Origin: Marinobacter fuscus
GTDB taxonomy: Bacteria > Pseudomonadota > Gammaproteobacteria > Pseudomonadales > Oleiphilaceae
Direction of reading: 5' to 3'
Assembly: GCF_003007675.1 (NCBI RefSeq)
Contig: NZ_PXNP01000103.1
Location: 1-64,000 of the forward strand
DNA: 64,000 bases
Within the stretch, counting starts at the first letter, position 1, and the number at the start of each line of letters is the position of its first letter. Under the pieces are notes generated by a model. It made no database searches. It was not told the origin of the DNA and was given only the letters and a program-made list of their open reading frames with translations. The translations under genes and the position numbers were made by a program. Below are positions 45,414 through 54,839 of the stretch, piece by piece.

Positions 45414-46112
45414 CTACCACCCCATCACCGTTTTCACGAACGGTATGGTCAAACGTCTTTGTGCCTGCAGCGAGTTCTCATCCAGAGTATCCAGCAAACC
45501 CAGAAGGTCGCCCAGCCTGCGCGGTGCCCGGCGCATGATAAAGGTTGCCACATCATCGCTCATGACCAACCCGCGCTGCTCTGCCCTGGCCAGGAGAATC
45601 CGCCAGCGATCCTGGTCGCGGTACACTCCCAGCTGCAGAAGCAGGCCGTGGGCAAGACGGGATCCGAGATCGGCCAACCCGAAAGGTAAGGACGCAGGCA
45701 CCTCAGACATACTGACGACTAACAGGCCCTGTTGATCCAGCACCCGGTTGTAAAGGTGGAAAATGGCTTCCTCCCAATCCGGCTTGCCCGCCACCAGATC
45801 CAGGTCATCCAGACAGACCACGTCGTGGTTATCCAGGCCCGCCAGCGCCTCTGGCCCAAACCGCATCAACTCCTCAATACTGATGCACACGGCGGTTTTT
45901 GAGGCTCGCTCTGCCTCATGACAGACCGCTTGCAGCAAATGGCTCTTGCCCGTATCCGCATCGCCACACACCACCACCACAGGCAATCCGCCCGGGTTCT
46001 GGCAAACCAAAAACAGACGTTCCGCGGAGGCGCGATTGCGATCACCGTGAAAGTTGTCGAACCGGGCATCGTCCCGGAGCTTTACGCCGAGAACCAACTG
46101 AGATGCTTTCAT
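45414..46112 (-). CDS. hda: DnaA regulatory inactivator Hda
   Basis: With the sliding clamp, stimulates ATP hydrolysis by DnaA to prevent re-initiation. The 232-residue AAA+ protein has a clamp-binding QLVLGV near residues 4-9, Walker A GDADTGKS, Walker B VCLDDLDLV and a DnaA-like lid. The ATG at 46112 overlaps the upstream gene stop (ATGA) and gives the usual length; a frame extending further upstream is rejected. Confidence 0.9.
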   Translation of the reverse strand: MKASQLVLGVKLRDDARFDNFHGDRNRASAERLFLVCQNPGGLPVVVVCGDADTGKSHLLQAVCHEAERASKTAVCISIEELMRFGPEALAGLDNHDVVCLDDLDLVAGKPDWEEAIFHLYNRVLDQQGLLVVSMSEVPASLPFGLADLGSRLAHGLLLQLGVYRDQDRWRILLARAEQRGLVMSDDVATFIMRRAPRRLGDLLGLLDTLDENSLQAQRRLTIPFVKTVMGW

Positions 46113-46669
46113 GATCGTTTCGCCCTCCAGGCCCGCAAACTCCATATCGCGACGTAATGCCCCCCACTGAATAACGCCGATGCCGCCACCAGCCATATGC
46201 CCGTATCAATGACCCACGGCTGCATCGGCCATCCTGCCAGCAGTATGATAATCGCCAGAACCACCATAACCTGTATCAAGGTATTCAACTTGCCCGGAAC
46301 GGTTGGCTCCATATCAAACCGGCCCACACCGTAATGATACGCCAGTGCTCCCAGCACGATAACCAGATCCCGGCCAGACACCAGCAAAAAGAGCCAGAGC
46401 GGCAGCACCCCAGACAAGGCCAGCATCAGATAGGCCGAAATCAGCAACGCTTTATCTGCCAGCGGGTCAGCCACAGCCCCGAGCCGGGAGCGCCAGTGGA
46501 ACCGGCGCGCAAGAAATCCGTCGAAGGCATCGGTCAGAGCGGCTGCAAAGAAGATAACAAGCGACAGCCGGTAGTTACTGTTAAGCAGTGCCGAAGAAAA
46601 CGGCACAATCAGCACCAGCCGAAAAAATGTCAGGGCATTGGGAATCCAGCGCCACTGCTTCAGACTCAC
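46109..46669 (-). CDS. CDP-alcohol phosphatidyltransferase (PgsA-like)
   Basis: Membrane phospholipid synthase. The 186-residue protein has the CDP-alcohol motif read as TDAFDGFLARRFHWRSRLGAVADPLADK, matching D-x2-DG-x2-AR-x8-G-x3-D-x3-D, and about five membrane helices. Probably a phosphatidylglycerol-phosphate synthase paralogue, but its place upstream of hda is that of a second family copy in pseudomonads, so the head group is not certain. Confidence 0.87.
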   Translation of the reverse strand: MSLKQWRWIPNALTFFRLVLIVPFSSALLNSNYRLSLVIFFAAALTDAFDGFLARRFHWRSRLGAVADPLADKALLISAYLMLALSGVLPLWLFLLVSGRDLVIVLGALAYHYGVGRFDMEPTVPGKLNTLIQVMVVLAIIILLAGWPMQPWVIDTGIWLVAASALFSGGHYVAIWSLRAWRAKRS

Positions 46670-46689
46670 CGGCCAGCCTCCCCCACCGA

Positions 46690-47991
46690 TCAGTTACGGT
46701 TGTCGCCCGAGGCACCAGGTGCTGGCTGCCAACGGTAGTAAAGCACCTCGTAAAGCGATTCGAAGGCCTGCTCGGCGTCCGTCTCGTCTGCGGCCATCAT
46801 CGGCTGGTAGCTGAATGGGGTCTGCCCTTCAGCGCTACCCTCCTGGCCAGGCGCATCGGCAGCGCCGGAGCCGTCTTCCGGTGCAGTCGAGTTGTCAGCC
46901 ACACCCGGCTCAGCTGCACCGCCATCTGCTGACGGTATCCGGTTTTCGGCCAACGGCTCCTCAGGCGCCTCAATGGCAACAAATCTGGGATCAAGCGCCA
47001 GATACTCTTGCAACTGATCCAGCTCACCCGAAAACGCCACTTCTGCGGTAAGGCGCTCACCGCGCACCCGCGATGCTCCCACTGACACTACCGGTGTCAG
47101 GCTCTGGAGCGCACTGGTCACCTGCCCGTAATCGGCCAGGCTGACGACGCCCTCCAGCACAATATCAACCTTGGGAGATTCGCCCGCCTCACCTGCGGTG
47201 ACCGCGTATCGGCTGGCAAACCGCTCTGTCCAGCGGTCGATCACGGCTCTCGCCAGTAACTCGGGTGTGGCAGCGCTCAGGGATTGCTCGCCATCATTCA
47301 TGCCCATGCCTTCAAACACCCAGCCCGCACGCCACTGATCTCCCGCACGGCTGATACGAACCAGCGCCAGAGCATCGTGGGGCAGTGTCCCGGAGGCCTG
47401 CTGAATGCGGCCAACAAACTGGCCCCAGAGATCCGACAACAGGGTGCGATCACCGGCAAAGTCATCCGGTGGGAAGGCGACCGGCAAACCACGGGTAGCC
47501 GCTTCAGCCAACAATAACTGCGCCCACTGATTATCCGCTGACTGGCGAGTGAGCAGCTCACGATTACCCCGCTCTTCAACCGCAACCCAGGACAAGGTCA
47601 GCGGGCGGTTTGCGCCCCACACCGGAGCCTGCACAGAGGCCAGGGCACGGTTAACGCCCACGGCGCCAAAACTCATCTGCAACCTGGCCTGACCCGCTTC
47701 GCGGATCACCTGATAGGACAACAGCAATGACTCCGCCTGTTCGAGAATCGACTCCACCCCTTCCAGCGCCAAGACCTCCCGGGTTCCGGACACCCTGACC
47801 AATACCTGGCCAAGCCCTTCGGCATACCCCCGCCGCAGCTCGCCGGAGGAGGTTCCGCTAACCGGCACATCAACGCTGTATAATCCGGAAACAGTGACTG
47901 CACTGGCTGGCACCGAAAGGCTCAGGAAAAAAGCCGCAACCAGTGAGGCAAACAGCCAGCCTGACCCGGATCTGAATACTGATTTGGTCAT
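46690..47991 (-). CDS. DUF2066 domain secreted protein
   Basis: A 433-residue protein with a signal peptide (WLFASLVAAFFLSLSVPASA), then the DUF2066 pattern: VSGLYSVDVPV, RRGYAEGLGQVLVRVSGTREVL, SYQV. The C-terminal quarter is low-complexity, rich in Glu, Ala, Gly and Asp. The ATG at 47991 follows AAGGTG. Function unknown; found next to purM in many gammaproteobacteria, as here. Confidence 0.82.
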   Translation of the reverse strand: MTKSVFRSGSGWLFASLVAAFFLSLSVPASAVTVSGLYSVDVPVSGTSSGELRRGYAEGLGQVLVRVSGTREVLALEGVESILEQAESLLLSYQVIREAGQARLQMSFGAVGVNRALASVQAPVWGANRPLTLSWVAVEERGNRELLTRQSADNQWAQLLLAEAATRGLPVAFPPDDFAGDRTLLSDLWGQFVGRIQQASGTLPHDALALVRISRAGDQWRAGWVFEGMGMNDGEQSLSAATPELLARAVIDRWTERFASRYAVTAGEAGESPKVDIVLEGVVSLADYGQVTSALQSLTPVVSVGASRVRGERLTAEVAFSGELDQLQEYLALDPRFVAIEAPEEPLAENRIPSADGGAAEPGVADNSTAPEDGSGAADAPGQEGSAEGQTPFSYQPMMAADETDAEQAFESLYEVLYYRWQPAPGASGDNRN

Positions 47992-48119
47992 GAAACACCT
48001 TGTCAATCCCATGGTTGGCGCACAGGATACACCATCACCGGAGACGAGAGTAGCAAGGGACTGCAGGGTTACAACGTGGCAACAGTTGCACTGGAATACG
48101 GCAGGAATATCAAATCCAT

Positions 48120-48148
48120 TTGGACCGCCCGTGCGCACCTGCTAAAAT
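48120..48148 (+). promoter_or_regulatory. Putative purM promoter
   Basis: TTGGAC (48120-48125) and TAAAAT (48143-48148) are spaced by exactly 17 bases, 38 bp upstream of the purM ATG. No clear PurR operator is seen. Confidence 0.55.
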
Positions 48149-48185
48149 CCGCCGCTTGACCCACTAGGCCGAATGGTTATTTTCC

Positions 48186-49250
48186 ATGAGCGAACAGAAG
48201 CCCTCCCTGACCTACCGCGATGCTGGCGTGAATATTGATGCCGGTAATGACCTTGTTGATCGAATCAAATCAACCGCTGCCCGCACCCGACGCCCGGAGG
48301 TGCTTGGCGGTCTGGGCGGATTCGGCGCGATGGTTTCAATTCCCGCCGGTTATAAAGAGCCGGTTCTGGTCTCGGGTACCGACGGTGTGGGCACCAAGTT
48401 ACGCCTGGCCATGCAACTGCAAAAGCATGACACCATCGGCATCGACCTGGTCGCCATGTGTGTGAACGACCTGGTGGTGGGTGGCGCCGAACCCCTCTTC
48501 TTTCTGGATTACTACGCGACCGGCCAGCTGAACGTTGATGTCGCCGCGCAGGTGGTTGAGGGAATCGGAGCAGGCTGCGAGCAGGCAGGCTGCGCACTGG
48601 TCGGTGGCGAAACAGCTGAAATGCCAGGCATGTATGAGGGTGAAGACTACGATCTGGCTGGTTTCTGCGTCGGTGTAGTTGAACGCCAGGACGTCATTGA
48701 CGGCAGCCGCGCCCAGCCGGGTGATGCATTGCTTGCCCTTGGGTCTTCCGGCCCTCACTCCAATGGTTATTCACTGGTTCGCAAGATTATCGAAGTCAGT
48801 GGCGCGGATCTGACCCAGCCCATGGGCGACAGCACCCTGGGTGACGCACTTATGGCACCCACCCGTATCTACGTGAAAAACCTGTTGAAGCTGATCCGCG
48901 AAGTAGACGTCCGGGCCTTGTCGCATATCACCGGCGGCGGCCTGCCGGAGAATATTCCCCGCGTGCTGCCCAAAGGCACCATTGCGGCCATTGATACCCA
49001 GAGCTGGGAGCTACCCCCGGTTTTCCAGTGGCTGCAGAATGCGGGCGGTGTCGCACAAGAAGAAATGTACCGTACGTTCAACTGTGGCATCGGCATGATC
49101 GTTTGCGTGCCCGAGGATCAGAAAGCGCTTGCCATTGATACCCTCCAGGCCATGGGCGAAACCGTCTGGCAGGTTGGCATCATGGAATCTTCCGGCAACA
49201 GCGAACAGGAGCCCTCAGTACGTTACGCTCCGGGGTTACTGAAGGCATGA
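48186..49250 (+). CDS. purM: Phosphoribosylformylglycinamidine cyclo-ligase
   Basis: Fifth step of purine synthesis (AIR synthetase). The 354-residue protein has [17 protein letters not shown] at the start, [23 protein letters not shown] and [11 protein letters not shown], and [12 protein letters not shown]. Full length. Its stop overlaps the purN start by four bases (ATGA). Confidence 0.97.
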   Translation: MSEQKPSLTYRDAGVNIDAGNDLVDRIKSTAARTRRPEVLGGLGGFGAMVSIPAGYKEPVLVSGTDGVGTKLRLAMQLQKHDTIGIDLVAMCVNDLVVGGAEPLFFLDYYATGQLNVDVAAQVVEGIGAGCEQAGCALVGGETAEMPGMYEGEDYDLAGFCVGVVERQDVIDGSRAQPGDALLALGSSGPHSNGYSLVRKIIEVSGADLTQPMGDSTLGDALMAPTRIYVKNLLKLIREVDVRALSHITGGGLPENIPRVLPKGTIAAIDTQSWELPPVFQWLQNAGGVAQEEMYRTFNCGIGMIVCVPEDQKALAIDTLQAMGETVWQVGIMESSGNSEQEPSVRYAPGLLKA

Positions 49251-49909
49251 TGGCAGACCCGGCACCGGTTCCGAAAATTCTGGTTCTGGCCTCCGGCAGT
49301 GGAACCAATCTGCAGGCGCTCATCGACAGCACCCGGACGAGAGATTTTCCGGGTGAAATCGTAGCTGTGGGCTGCAACAGGCCCGGCGCATTTGCGCTGG
49401 AAAGAGCGGCGCAGGCCAACATCCCGACATTTGTGGTGAATCACAAAGACTTCACTTCCCGGGAAGAATTTGACGCGGCCTTGCTGGCGGAAATTTTACG
49501 GCACAACCCCGATGCAGTGGTACTGGCCGGTTTTATGCGCATTCTCACACGGGACTTTGTGCGTGCATTCCGTGGCCGGATGCTGAACATTCACCCCTCA
49601 CTACTACCGGCTTACACCGGCCTGAACACCCATCAACGGGTGCTGGATGCAGGGGATGCCGTTCACGGCGTGTCGGTGCATTTCGTCACCGAAGAGCTCG
49701 ACGGCGGCCCGGTTATCGCCCAGGCTGAAGTACCGGTTGCCAGTGGCGATACGGCAGAAAGCCTGGCGGAAAAAGTGCAAAAACAAGAACACACGCTCTA
49801 TCCGATTGTGGTGCGCTGGCTGTGTGAGGGCCGCATTAGCCTGGATGCCAACGGCGTTTCGTTCGACGGCAAACCTCTGGCCGCTCCCCTCGTGCTTCCT
49901 GCTGACTGA
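49247..49909 (+). CDS. purN: Phosphoribosylglycinamide formyltransferase
   Basis: Third step of purine synthesis using formyl-tetrahydrofolate. The 220-residue protein has [16 protein letters not shown], the catalytic region [15 protein letters not shown] (with Asn and His), and [19 protein letters not shown] carrying the catalytic Asp. Coupled to purM. Confidence 0.96.
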   Translation: MMADPAPVPKILVLASGSGTNLQALIDSTRTRDFPGEIVAVGCNRPGAFALERAAQANIPTFVVNHKDFTSREEFDAALLAEILRHNPDAVVLAGFMRILTRDFVRAFRGRMLNIHPSLLPAYTGLNTHQRVLDAGDAVHGVSVHFVTEELDGGPVIAQAEVPVASGDTAESLAEKVQKQEHTLYPIVVRWLCEGRISLDANGVSFDGKPLAAPLVLPAD

Positions 49910-49983
49910 ACAAACCGTCACTTTTTGCAACGCACCAAACCGCTACACTGGAGAAGGTTCCCGTTCGCCAAAGAGGTTTCAGG

Positions 49984-50724
49984 ATGCATGCAGCCATAAT
50001 CCGCCCCCCCATCGCCCGGCTACTTGCCGGGCTGATTTTTGCTGTTTTTGCATTCGCAGCCCCGGCCACCGGAGATACAACGCGGGAGCTCACCCCCTAT
50101 AAAGCCAGCTACAGCGCATCTATTTCCAAGGGTGTCAGCCTGAATGGCGCAGGCGTAAGGGAACTGTCCAGCCAGGACAACGGAGTCTGGCTCTATCAGA
50201 CAGATGTAAAGTCCTTCATCGCCGATATAGACGAGTCTCTGACCTTTCGCTGGGAGCATGGTCAGGTGATTCCACTCAGGTACAACTACCGGCTGTCCGG
50301 TTTTCTGGTCAAGGAGCGCGAGCAGGAAATCCGCTTTGACTGGGAGAAGCGAACCGCCAGCGGCCACTACCGCGGCCGAAAATTTGAGGTGGAGCTGCGG
50401 GACAACACGCTCGACCCACTTGGCCTGCAACTTCAACTGCAACAAGACCTGATCGCCGGCAAGCACGAAGTTACCTATCAGGTGCTGGATAAAGGCCGCT
50501 TTGACGAGGATCACTTCGCGGTTATTGCCGAAGACACCGAAACACCCGGCACCGACCTGAACCATACTGTGAAGGTTGAAAAGGTTCGGAGCGACGAGTC
50601 CAGGCGCCAGACCTTGATGTGGTTCGACCCGAAGCGTGAATACACTCTGGTTCGCCTGCTCCAGATAGAACCCGATGGCAGCGAGTATGAGCTAAAACTG
50701 AACAGCGCAAAAATCGCCAGGTAG
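49984..50724 (+). CDS. DUF3108 periplasmic protein
   Basis: A 246-residue protein with a signal peptide (LLAGLIFAVFAFAAPATG). The mature part has PYKASYSASISKGVSLNGAG, QYRL-like strands (IPLRYNYRLSGFL) and a beta-rich layout typical of DUF3108. Function unknown; the domain resembles an outer-membrane-associated barrel or lipocalin-like fold. It often follows purN in related genomes and may be cotranscribed. Confidence 0.8.
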   Translation: MHAAIIRPPIARLLAGLIFAVFAFAAPATGDTTRELTPYKASYSASISKGVSLNGAGVRELSSQDNGVWLYQTDVKSFIADIDESLTFRWEHGQVIPLRYNYRLSGFLVKEREQEIRFDWEKRTASGHYRGRKFEVELRDNTLDPLGLQLQLQQDLIAGKHEVTYQVLDKGRFDEDHFAVIAEDTETPGTDLNHTVKVEKVRSDESRRQTLMWFDPKREYTLVRLLQIEPDGSEYELKLNSAKIAR

Positions 50725-50750
50725 CAGGCCGCGCCCGGCACTGACCGGCG

Positions 50751-52028
50751 TTACCGACTCGCGCTGTGACCAGCCCAGATCGCTTTCACTTCATCGGCAA
50801 TAATCCGCAAGCCCCTGGCCACCTGCTCATCGTCCTGGGAGTAAGTCACCCGCAGGCATTCGTTCCGATGCCGCCAGCCGTCCTCGGGCAGCCCAGGGAA
50901 GAAGTAATGGCCGGACACTACCAATACACCGCGGGCCTTCAGGCGCTGATACAACTCCAGGCTTGAGATCGGCAAATCCGGGAACCAGAGCCAGAGGAAC
51001 ATGGCCCCTTCTGGTTTATGCACGTACCAGCGACAGGTGTCTTCGCCCATGGCCTCCTGGAAGGCGGCGACTGCCCGCTGCATCTTGGCCTGATAAAACG
51101 GGCACACTACATCCCGGCTCAGGGACAGAATTTCACCGGAGCGCACCAGTGGCTCCGCCAACATGGCGCCAAAACTGCCGGTAGCCAGGTTCATGATCGC
51201 GTTGATGCCAGACAACGCCTTGATCACCGGCTCGGCGGCAATCACGATACCGGTTCTTGCCGCTGGCAAGCCCAGCTTGGACAGACTCAGGCAGAGAATA
51301 ATCTGGTCATTCCAGGTGGGTTTGGCATCCACAAACAGCAAACTTGGAAACGGTGTGCCATAGGCGCCGTCCACGATGAGCGGAATATCGTGCGCCCGGG
51401 CCAACTCTTCCAGCCGCGCCAGTTCTTCGTCGGTAATCACGTTGCCGGTAGGGTTGGTGGGGCGCGACACACAGATAGCGCCGGTCTCACCGGTTACTTC
51501 CACCGCGTCAAAATCCACCCGATACTTGAACTCGTGGGCATCGGTGAAGGAAATGTCGGGCTGCACCGCGTGGAACAGGTTCTGGTCGATGCCCGCATCA
51601 GCGTAACCGATATATTCCGGTGCCAGGGGCAGCAGAATATGCTTGCGCTGGCCTTCGCCGTAATCACCGCCAAACATGTTGAACAGCATGAAAAAGGCCG
51701 CCTGGCTGCCGTTGGTCAGCGCAATGTTTTCCGGTTTCAGACCCCAGTCGTACTCCTGATTGAGAAGCTCTGCTAACGCGGCAATGAATTGTTTCTCGCC
51801 CTGGGGCGGATCGTAAATCCCCACCAGTCGACGCACCTGCCTCTCATCCGCTGCCATGTCCGCCAGAATACCCTGCACCCGCTGCTGGATTTCGGGAATA
51901 TGGCCGGGGTTGCCGCCCCCCATCATGATCATATCTTCACCGGAGGCCATGGCATTGCCCAGGTCATCCATCAGGGAAGTAATGCCCGCATCCGCGGTAA
52001 ATTTTCGACCAAAAGCTGAGAGTTTCAT
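50751..52028 (-). CDS. avtA: Valine--pyruvate aminotransferase
   Basis: PLP enzyme interconverting valine and pyruvate with oxoisovalerate and alanine. The 425-residue protein has MMGGGNPGHIPEIQ near residues 35-48, GIYDPPQGEKQF, RPTNPTGNV, VDGAYGTPFP, and the PLP-lysine segment LSLSKLGLPAARTG. Length and motifs fit AvtA rather than a generic class I aminotransferase. Confidence 0.92.
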   Translation of the reverse strand: MKLSAFGRKFTADAGITSLMDDLGNAMASGEDMIMMGGGNPGHIPEIQQRVQGILADMAADERQVRRLVGIYDPPQGEKQFIAALAELLNQEYDWGLKPENIALTNGSQAAFFMLFNMFGGDYGEGQRKHILLPLAPEYIGYADAGIDQNLFHAVQPDISFTDAHEFKYRVDFDAVEVTGETGAICVSRPTNPTGNVITDEELARLEELARAHDIPLIVDGAYGTPFPSLLFVDAKPTWNDQIILCLSLSKLGLPAARTGIVIAAEPVIKALSGINAIMNLATGSFGAMLAEPLVRSGEILSLSRDVVCPFYQAKMQRAVAAFQEAMGEDTCRWYVHKPEGAMFLWLWFPDLPISSLELYQRLKARGVLVVSGHYFFPGLPEDGWRHRNECLRVTYSQDDEQVARGLRIIADEVKAIWAGHSASR

Positions 52029-52089
52029 GGTGATTTCCGTTCAGAGTTCGTTCGGGCGATAACAAGGCAGTGTAGCGTGAAGCTGGTAT

Positions 52090-52689
52090 TCAGCCGTCCA
52101 GGGAGATGCCCAGGTTGCTGACACCGTCGTTCGCGGCCCCGGCGCGCAATTCCGCGAGGAAGTCTTCGGTGGGAGTGCGCTGTTTTTTCAGGGCAAGCAC
52201 GGTGTCCCGCTGGAACAGCTTGTCGTCCTTGAGCAAAGGATGGTGCTCGAACAGGTTGATCAGTTCGTTGTCATCGAGGCCTTCACCTTCGGACATTTCA
52301 ACAAAGTCGGTGACGGTTTTGGTGGCCAATTGGGCGGCGTCTGTGGCCCGGTGCTTGTTCGGATTCAGGCGGTTGAGCAGGGCCTGCTCCAGCAGCTGGC
52401 AGAAGTCGAAGGCCGGATAAACACCGTAGGCGTCGTAGTCATCGACACTGGGACTGAGGGCTTCGAGCTTGCTCAGCAACTGGGGAATAGCCGCGTCTTC
52501 CGCATCCTTTTGCAGCATATCCCAGGCCAGGTCGAGCAGCTGTCGCATTTTAGCACCGGTTTTCAGGCCAACAGCTTCGGCAAACAGGGCGTAATTGGTA
52601 AAGGAGCGTTCAGCCAACGCCAGCAGGAAGGCGCATTCGCGCCAGCCCTGCAGTTGGGATACGGCTTTGAGAAACTGGTTGGCGTTCAT
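52090..52689 (-). CDS. DUF416 (YjaG-like) protein
   Basis: A 199-residue acidic helical protein with [42 protein letters not shown] and [14 protein letters not shown]. Family function unknown. The ATG at 52689 overlaps the dcd stop (ATGA), so it is coupled to dcd. Confidence 0.83.
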   Translation of the reverse strand: MNANQFLKAVSQLQGWRECAFLLALAERSFTNYALFAEAVGLKTGAKMRQLLDLAWDMLQKDAEDAAIPQLLSKLEALSPSVDDYDAYGVYPAFDFCQLLEQALLNRLNPNKHRATDAAQLATKTVTDFVEMSEGEGLDDNELINLFEHHPLLKDDKLFQRDTVLALKKQRTPTEDFLAELRAGAANDGVSNLGISLDG

Positions 52690-53252
52690 GTCCGGGGCAG
52701 GGTCACGCCGGTTTGGCCAAGGTACTTGCCACCGCGATCCTTGTAGCTGGTTTCGCACACTTCGTCTGATTCAAAGAACAGCATCTGTGCGACGCCTTCG
52801 TTGGCGTAGATTTTCGCTGGCAGGTTGGTGGTGTTGGAGAACTCCAGGGTTACCTGGCCTTCCCACTCGGGCTCCAGCGGGGTGACGTTGACGATGATGC
52901 CACAGCGCGCGTAAGTGCTTTTGCCCAGGCAGATGGTGAGTACGTTGCGCGGGATGCGGAAGTATTCGACGGTGCGCGCCAGGGCGAAGCTGTTGGGCGG
53001 AATGATGCAGACGTCACCGGTGTAGTTTACGAAGCTGTTTTCGTCGAAGTTTTTCGGGTCGACGGTGGCGCTGTGTACGTTGGTGAAGATTTTGAATTCG
53101 TTACTGCAACGTACGTCGTACCCGTAGCTGGAGGTGCCGTAGGAGATGACGCGACCTTTTTCGGTTTCGCGGACTTGCCCGGCCTCGAAGGGCTCGATCA
53201 TGCCCTGTTGCTCGGACATCCGGCGGATCCACTTGTCGGATTTGATGCTCAT
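52686..53252 (-). CDS. dcd: dCTP deaminase
   Basis: Deaminates dCTP to dUTP for dTMP supply. The 188-residue protein shows the family elements [48 protein letters not shown] and QMLFF. The ATG at 53252 is preceded by GAGAATTCACT and matches the conserved MSIKSDKWI start; an 80-codon extension upstream runs into the hairpin repeat and is rejected. Confidence 0.95.
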   Translation of the reverse strand: MSIKSDKWIRRMSEQQGMIEPFEAGQVRETEKGRVISYGTSSYGYDVRCSNEFKIFTNVHSATVDPKNFDENSFVNYTGDVCIIPPNSFALARTVEYFRIPRNVLTICLGKSTYARCGIIVNVTPLEPEWEGQVTLEFSNTTNLPAKIYANEGVAQMLFFESDEVCETSYKDRGGKYLGQTGVTLPRT

Positions 53253-53407
53253 AGTGAATTCTCGTTTCCAGCTGGGAAAAATTGGGGCGTAGTTTACCTT
53301 GTCGAGTGGTGACTGTCGAAGCCTCGACGCTCTCGCTCTTCGCAGCCTGCGAGCGGAATCAGAAGGAAGTGAGACGCGCCTTCCGAAAAACGCTACTGCA
53401 GGTGGCT
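53253..53407. other. Gap before dcd, no gene seen
   Basis: This part of the 305-bp gap between dcd and mrp has small palindromes (TCGAAGCCTCGA, CGCAGCCTGCG) and CTTCCGAAAAACGCTAC at about 53380-53396, which faintly resembles the left part of the adjacent repeat and may be a decayed fragment. No gene or terminator is supported. Confidence 0.45.
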
Positions 53408-53515
53408 GCGACATCAGGCCCTTCTGTCCAAAAACCGCTACGAGCACTTCCCTGTGCGCTTCTCTCCGGCCATCCATGGCCTCCGACATTTTTGGACAGA
53501 AGGGCCTGACGTCGC
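53408..53515 (-). repeat. Hairpin repeat element, copy 2
   Basis: A 108-bp element with 27-base inverted arms (53408-53434 and 53489-53515) that differ at one position only. The 68-bp core (53428-53495) is the reverse of the copy 1 core with three changes. The outer 20 bases (from the right, GCGACGTCAGGCCCTTCTGT) have no resemblance to copy 1 arms. It lies between dcd and mrp. Confidence 0.85.
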
Positions 53516-53557
53516 GATCCGACAGCGGAGTTTCAGTCCCTTGGCACCTGATCTTGG

Positions 53558-54658
53558 TTAATGCTCAGTTACGGAAACACTGGAAATCGTCCCACCAAGA
53601 TTCCGCTCGCGGGTGGACAGTTCCGCCCCCACCCTTCTGGCGATGTCCCGATAGCGTCTTGCCACTTCCGAATCCGGCTCGGATACCACGGTCGGCGCGC
53701 CGCTGTCGGTTTGTTCGCGGATGGTCATGTGCAGGGGCAGCTGGCCAAGCAGGCTGGTTTGGTATTCTTCTGCGATACGCTCACCACCACCGCAACCGAA
53801 CAAGGGCTCTTCATGACCACAGCTGGAGCAGATATGAACGCTCATGTTCTCCACGACACCGAGCACGGGAATGTCGACTTTGCGGAACATTTCGATGCCT
53901 TTTTTGCCATCCAGCAAGGCAATGTCCTGGGGCGTGGTAACGATAACGGCGCCAGCCACGGGAACTTTCTGGGCCAGGGTGAGCTGGATGTCGCCGGTGC
54001 CCGGGGGCATGTCGATGATCAGGTAGTCGAGCTCATCCCAGAGGCTTTGCTGGAGTAGCTGCATCACGGCACCGCTGACCATGGGGCCACGCCAGACCAT
54101 GGGGGTTTTGTCGGTGGTCACGAAGGCCATGGACATGGCTTGCAGGCCGTGGGCGGGCATGGGGACGAAGTATTTGTTTTCACGCACGTCCGGACGTTTG
54201 CCTTCCGGCACGCCCAGCATCATGCCAACACTGGGGCCGTAGATGTCGGCGTCGAGGATGCCGACCCGGGCGCCTTCGGCGTGCAGGGCCAGAGCCAGGT
54301 TAACGGAGGTGGTGGACTTGCCTACGCCGCCTTTGCCCGAGGCAACGGCAATGATGTTTTTCACGCCGGGTATGGCGGGCAGTTCTTTGTTGGTTTTGTA
54401 GCTGTGGATTTTCTGGCCAACGTGTACCTCAGCACTTTCCACGCCGTCAACGAACTCCAGAGCGTTGGCCACGATCTGTTTCAGGCCACCCGCGATGCCT
54501 CGGGACGGGTATGGCAGTTCAACCATCAGGGTGACTTTACCCTGGTCGTCGGCGCTGAGTTGCTTAACCGCACCCAGTTCATACAAGTCTTTGTTGAGGT
54601 AAGGGTCCCGGTATTCTTTCACAGCAGCCTGCAGGGCCTGTTCGGATATCTGGGTCAT
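53558..54658 (-). CDS. mrp: Iron-sulfur cluster carrier ATPase Mrp (ApbC)
   Basis: P-loop scaffold that passes Fe-S clusters to target enzymes. The 366-residue protein has an N-terminal MIP18-like domain (about 1-90), then [46 protein letters not shown] and the cluster-binding CSSCG. The ATG at 54658 gives the usual length. Divergent from metG, a classic pairing. Confidence 0.95.
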   Translation of the reverse strand: MTQISEQALQAAVKEYRDPYLNKDLYELGAVKQLSADDQGKVTLMVELPYPSRGIAGGLKQIVANALEFVDGVESAEVHVGQKIHSYKTNKELPAIPGVKNIIAVASGKGGVGKSTTSVNLALALHAEGARVGILDADIYGPSVGMMLGVPEGKRPDVRENKYFVPMPAHGLQAMSMAFVTTDKTPMVWRGPMVSGAVMQLLQQSLWDELDYLIIDMPPGTGDIQLTLAQKVPVAGAVIVTTPQDIALLDGKKGIEMFRKVDIPVLGVVENMSVHICSSCGHEEPLFGCGGGERIAEEYQTSLLGQLPLHMTIREQTDSGAPTVVSEPDSEVARRYRDIARRVGAELSTRERNLGGTISSVSVTEH

Positions 54659-54839
54659 CGGGGTCTCCGGAATAAGCTGATAAGCTTGAATGCAGGTGAA
54701 AAATGATGGTTTGGAAGGTATCATCTGTGGCCGTTTCTGACCATATGGGGTCTTCACCTGGAGCAATCAACACGGGTTTGCTTCCTTTCCCCTCTATTTG
54801 GGTCTCCAATCCTGTAAAACGAAAGGTTCGGACATCACC

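Noticed and set aside
53253..53489. 80-residue N-terminal extension of dcd
   Set aside because: The conserved Dcd N terminus starts at 53252; the extension crosses the hairpin repeat.
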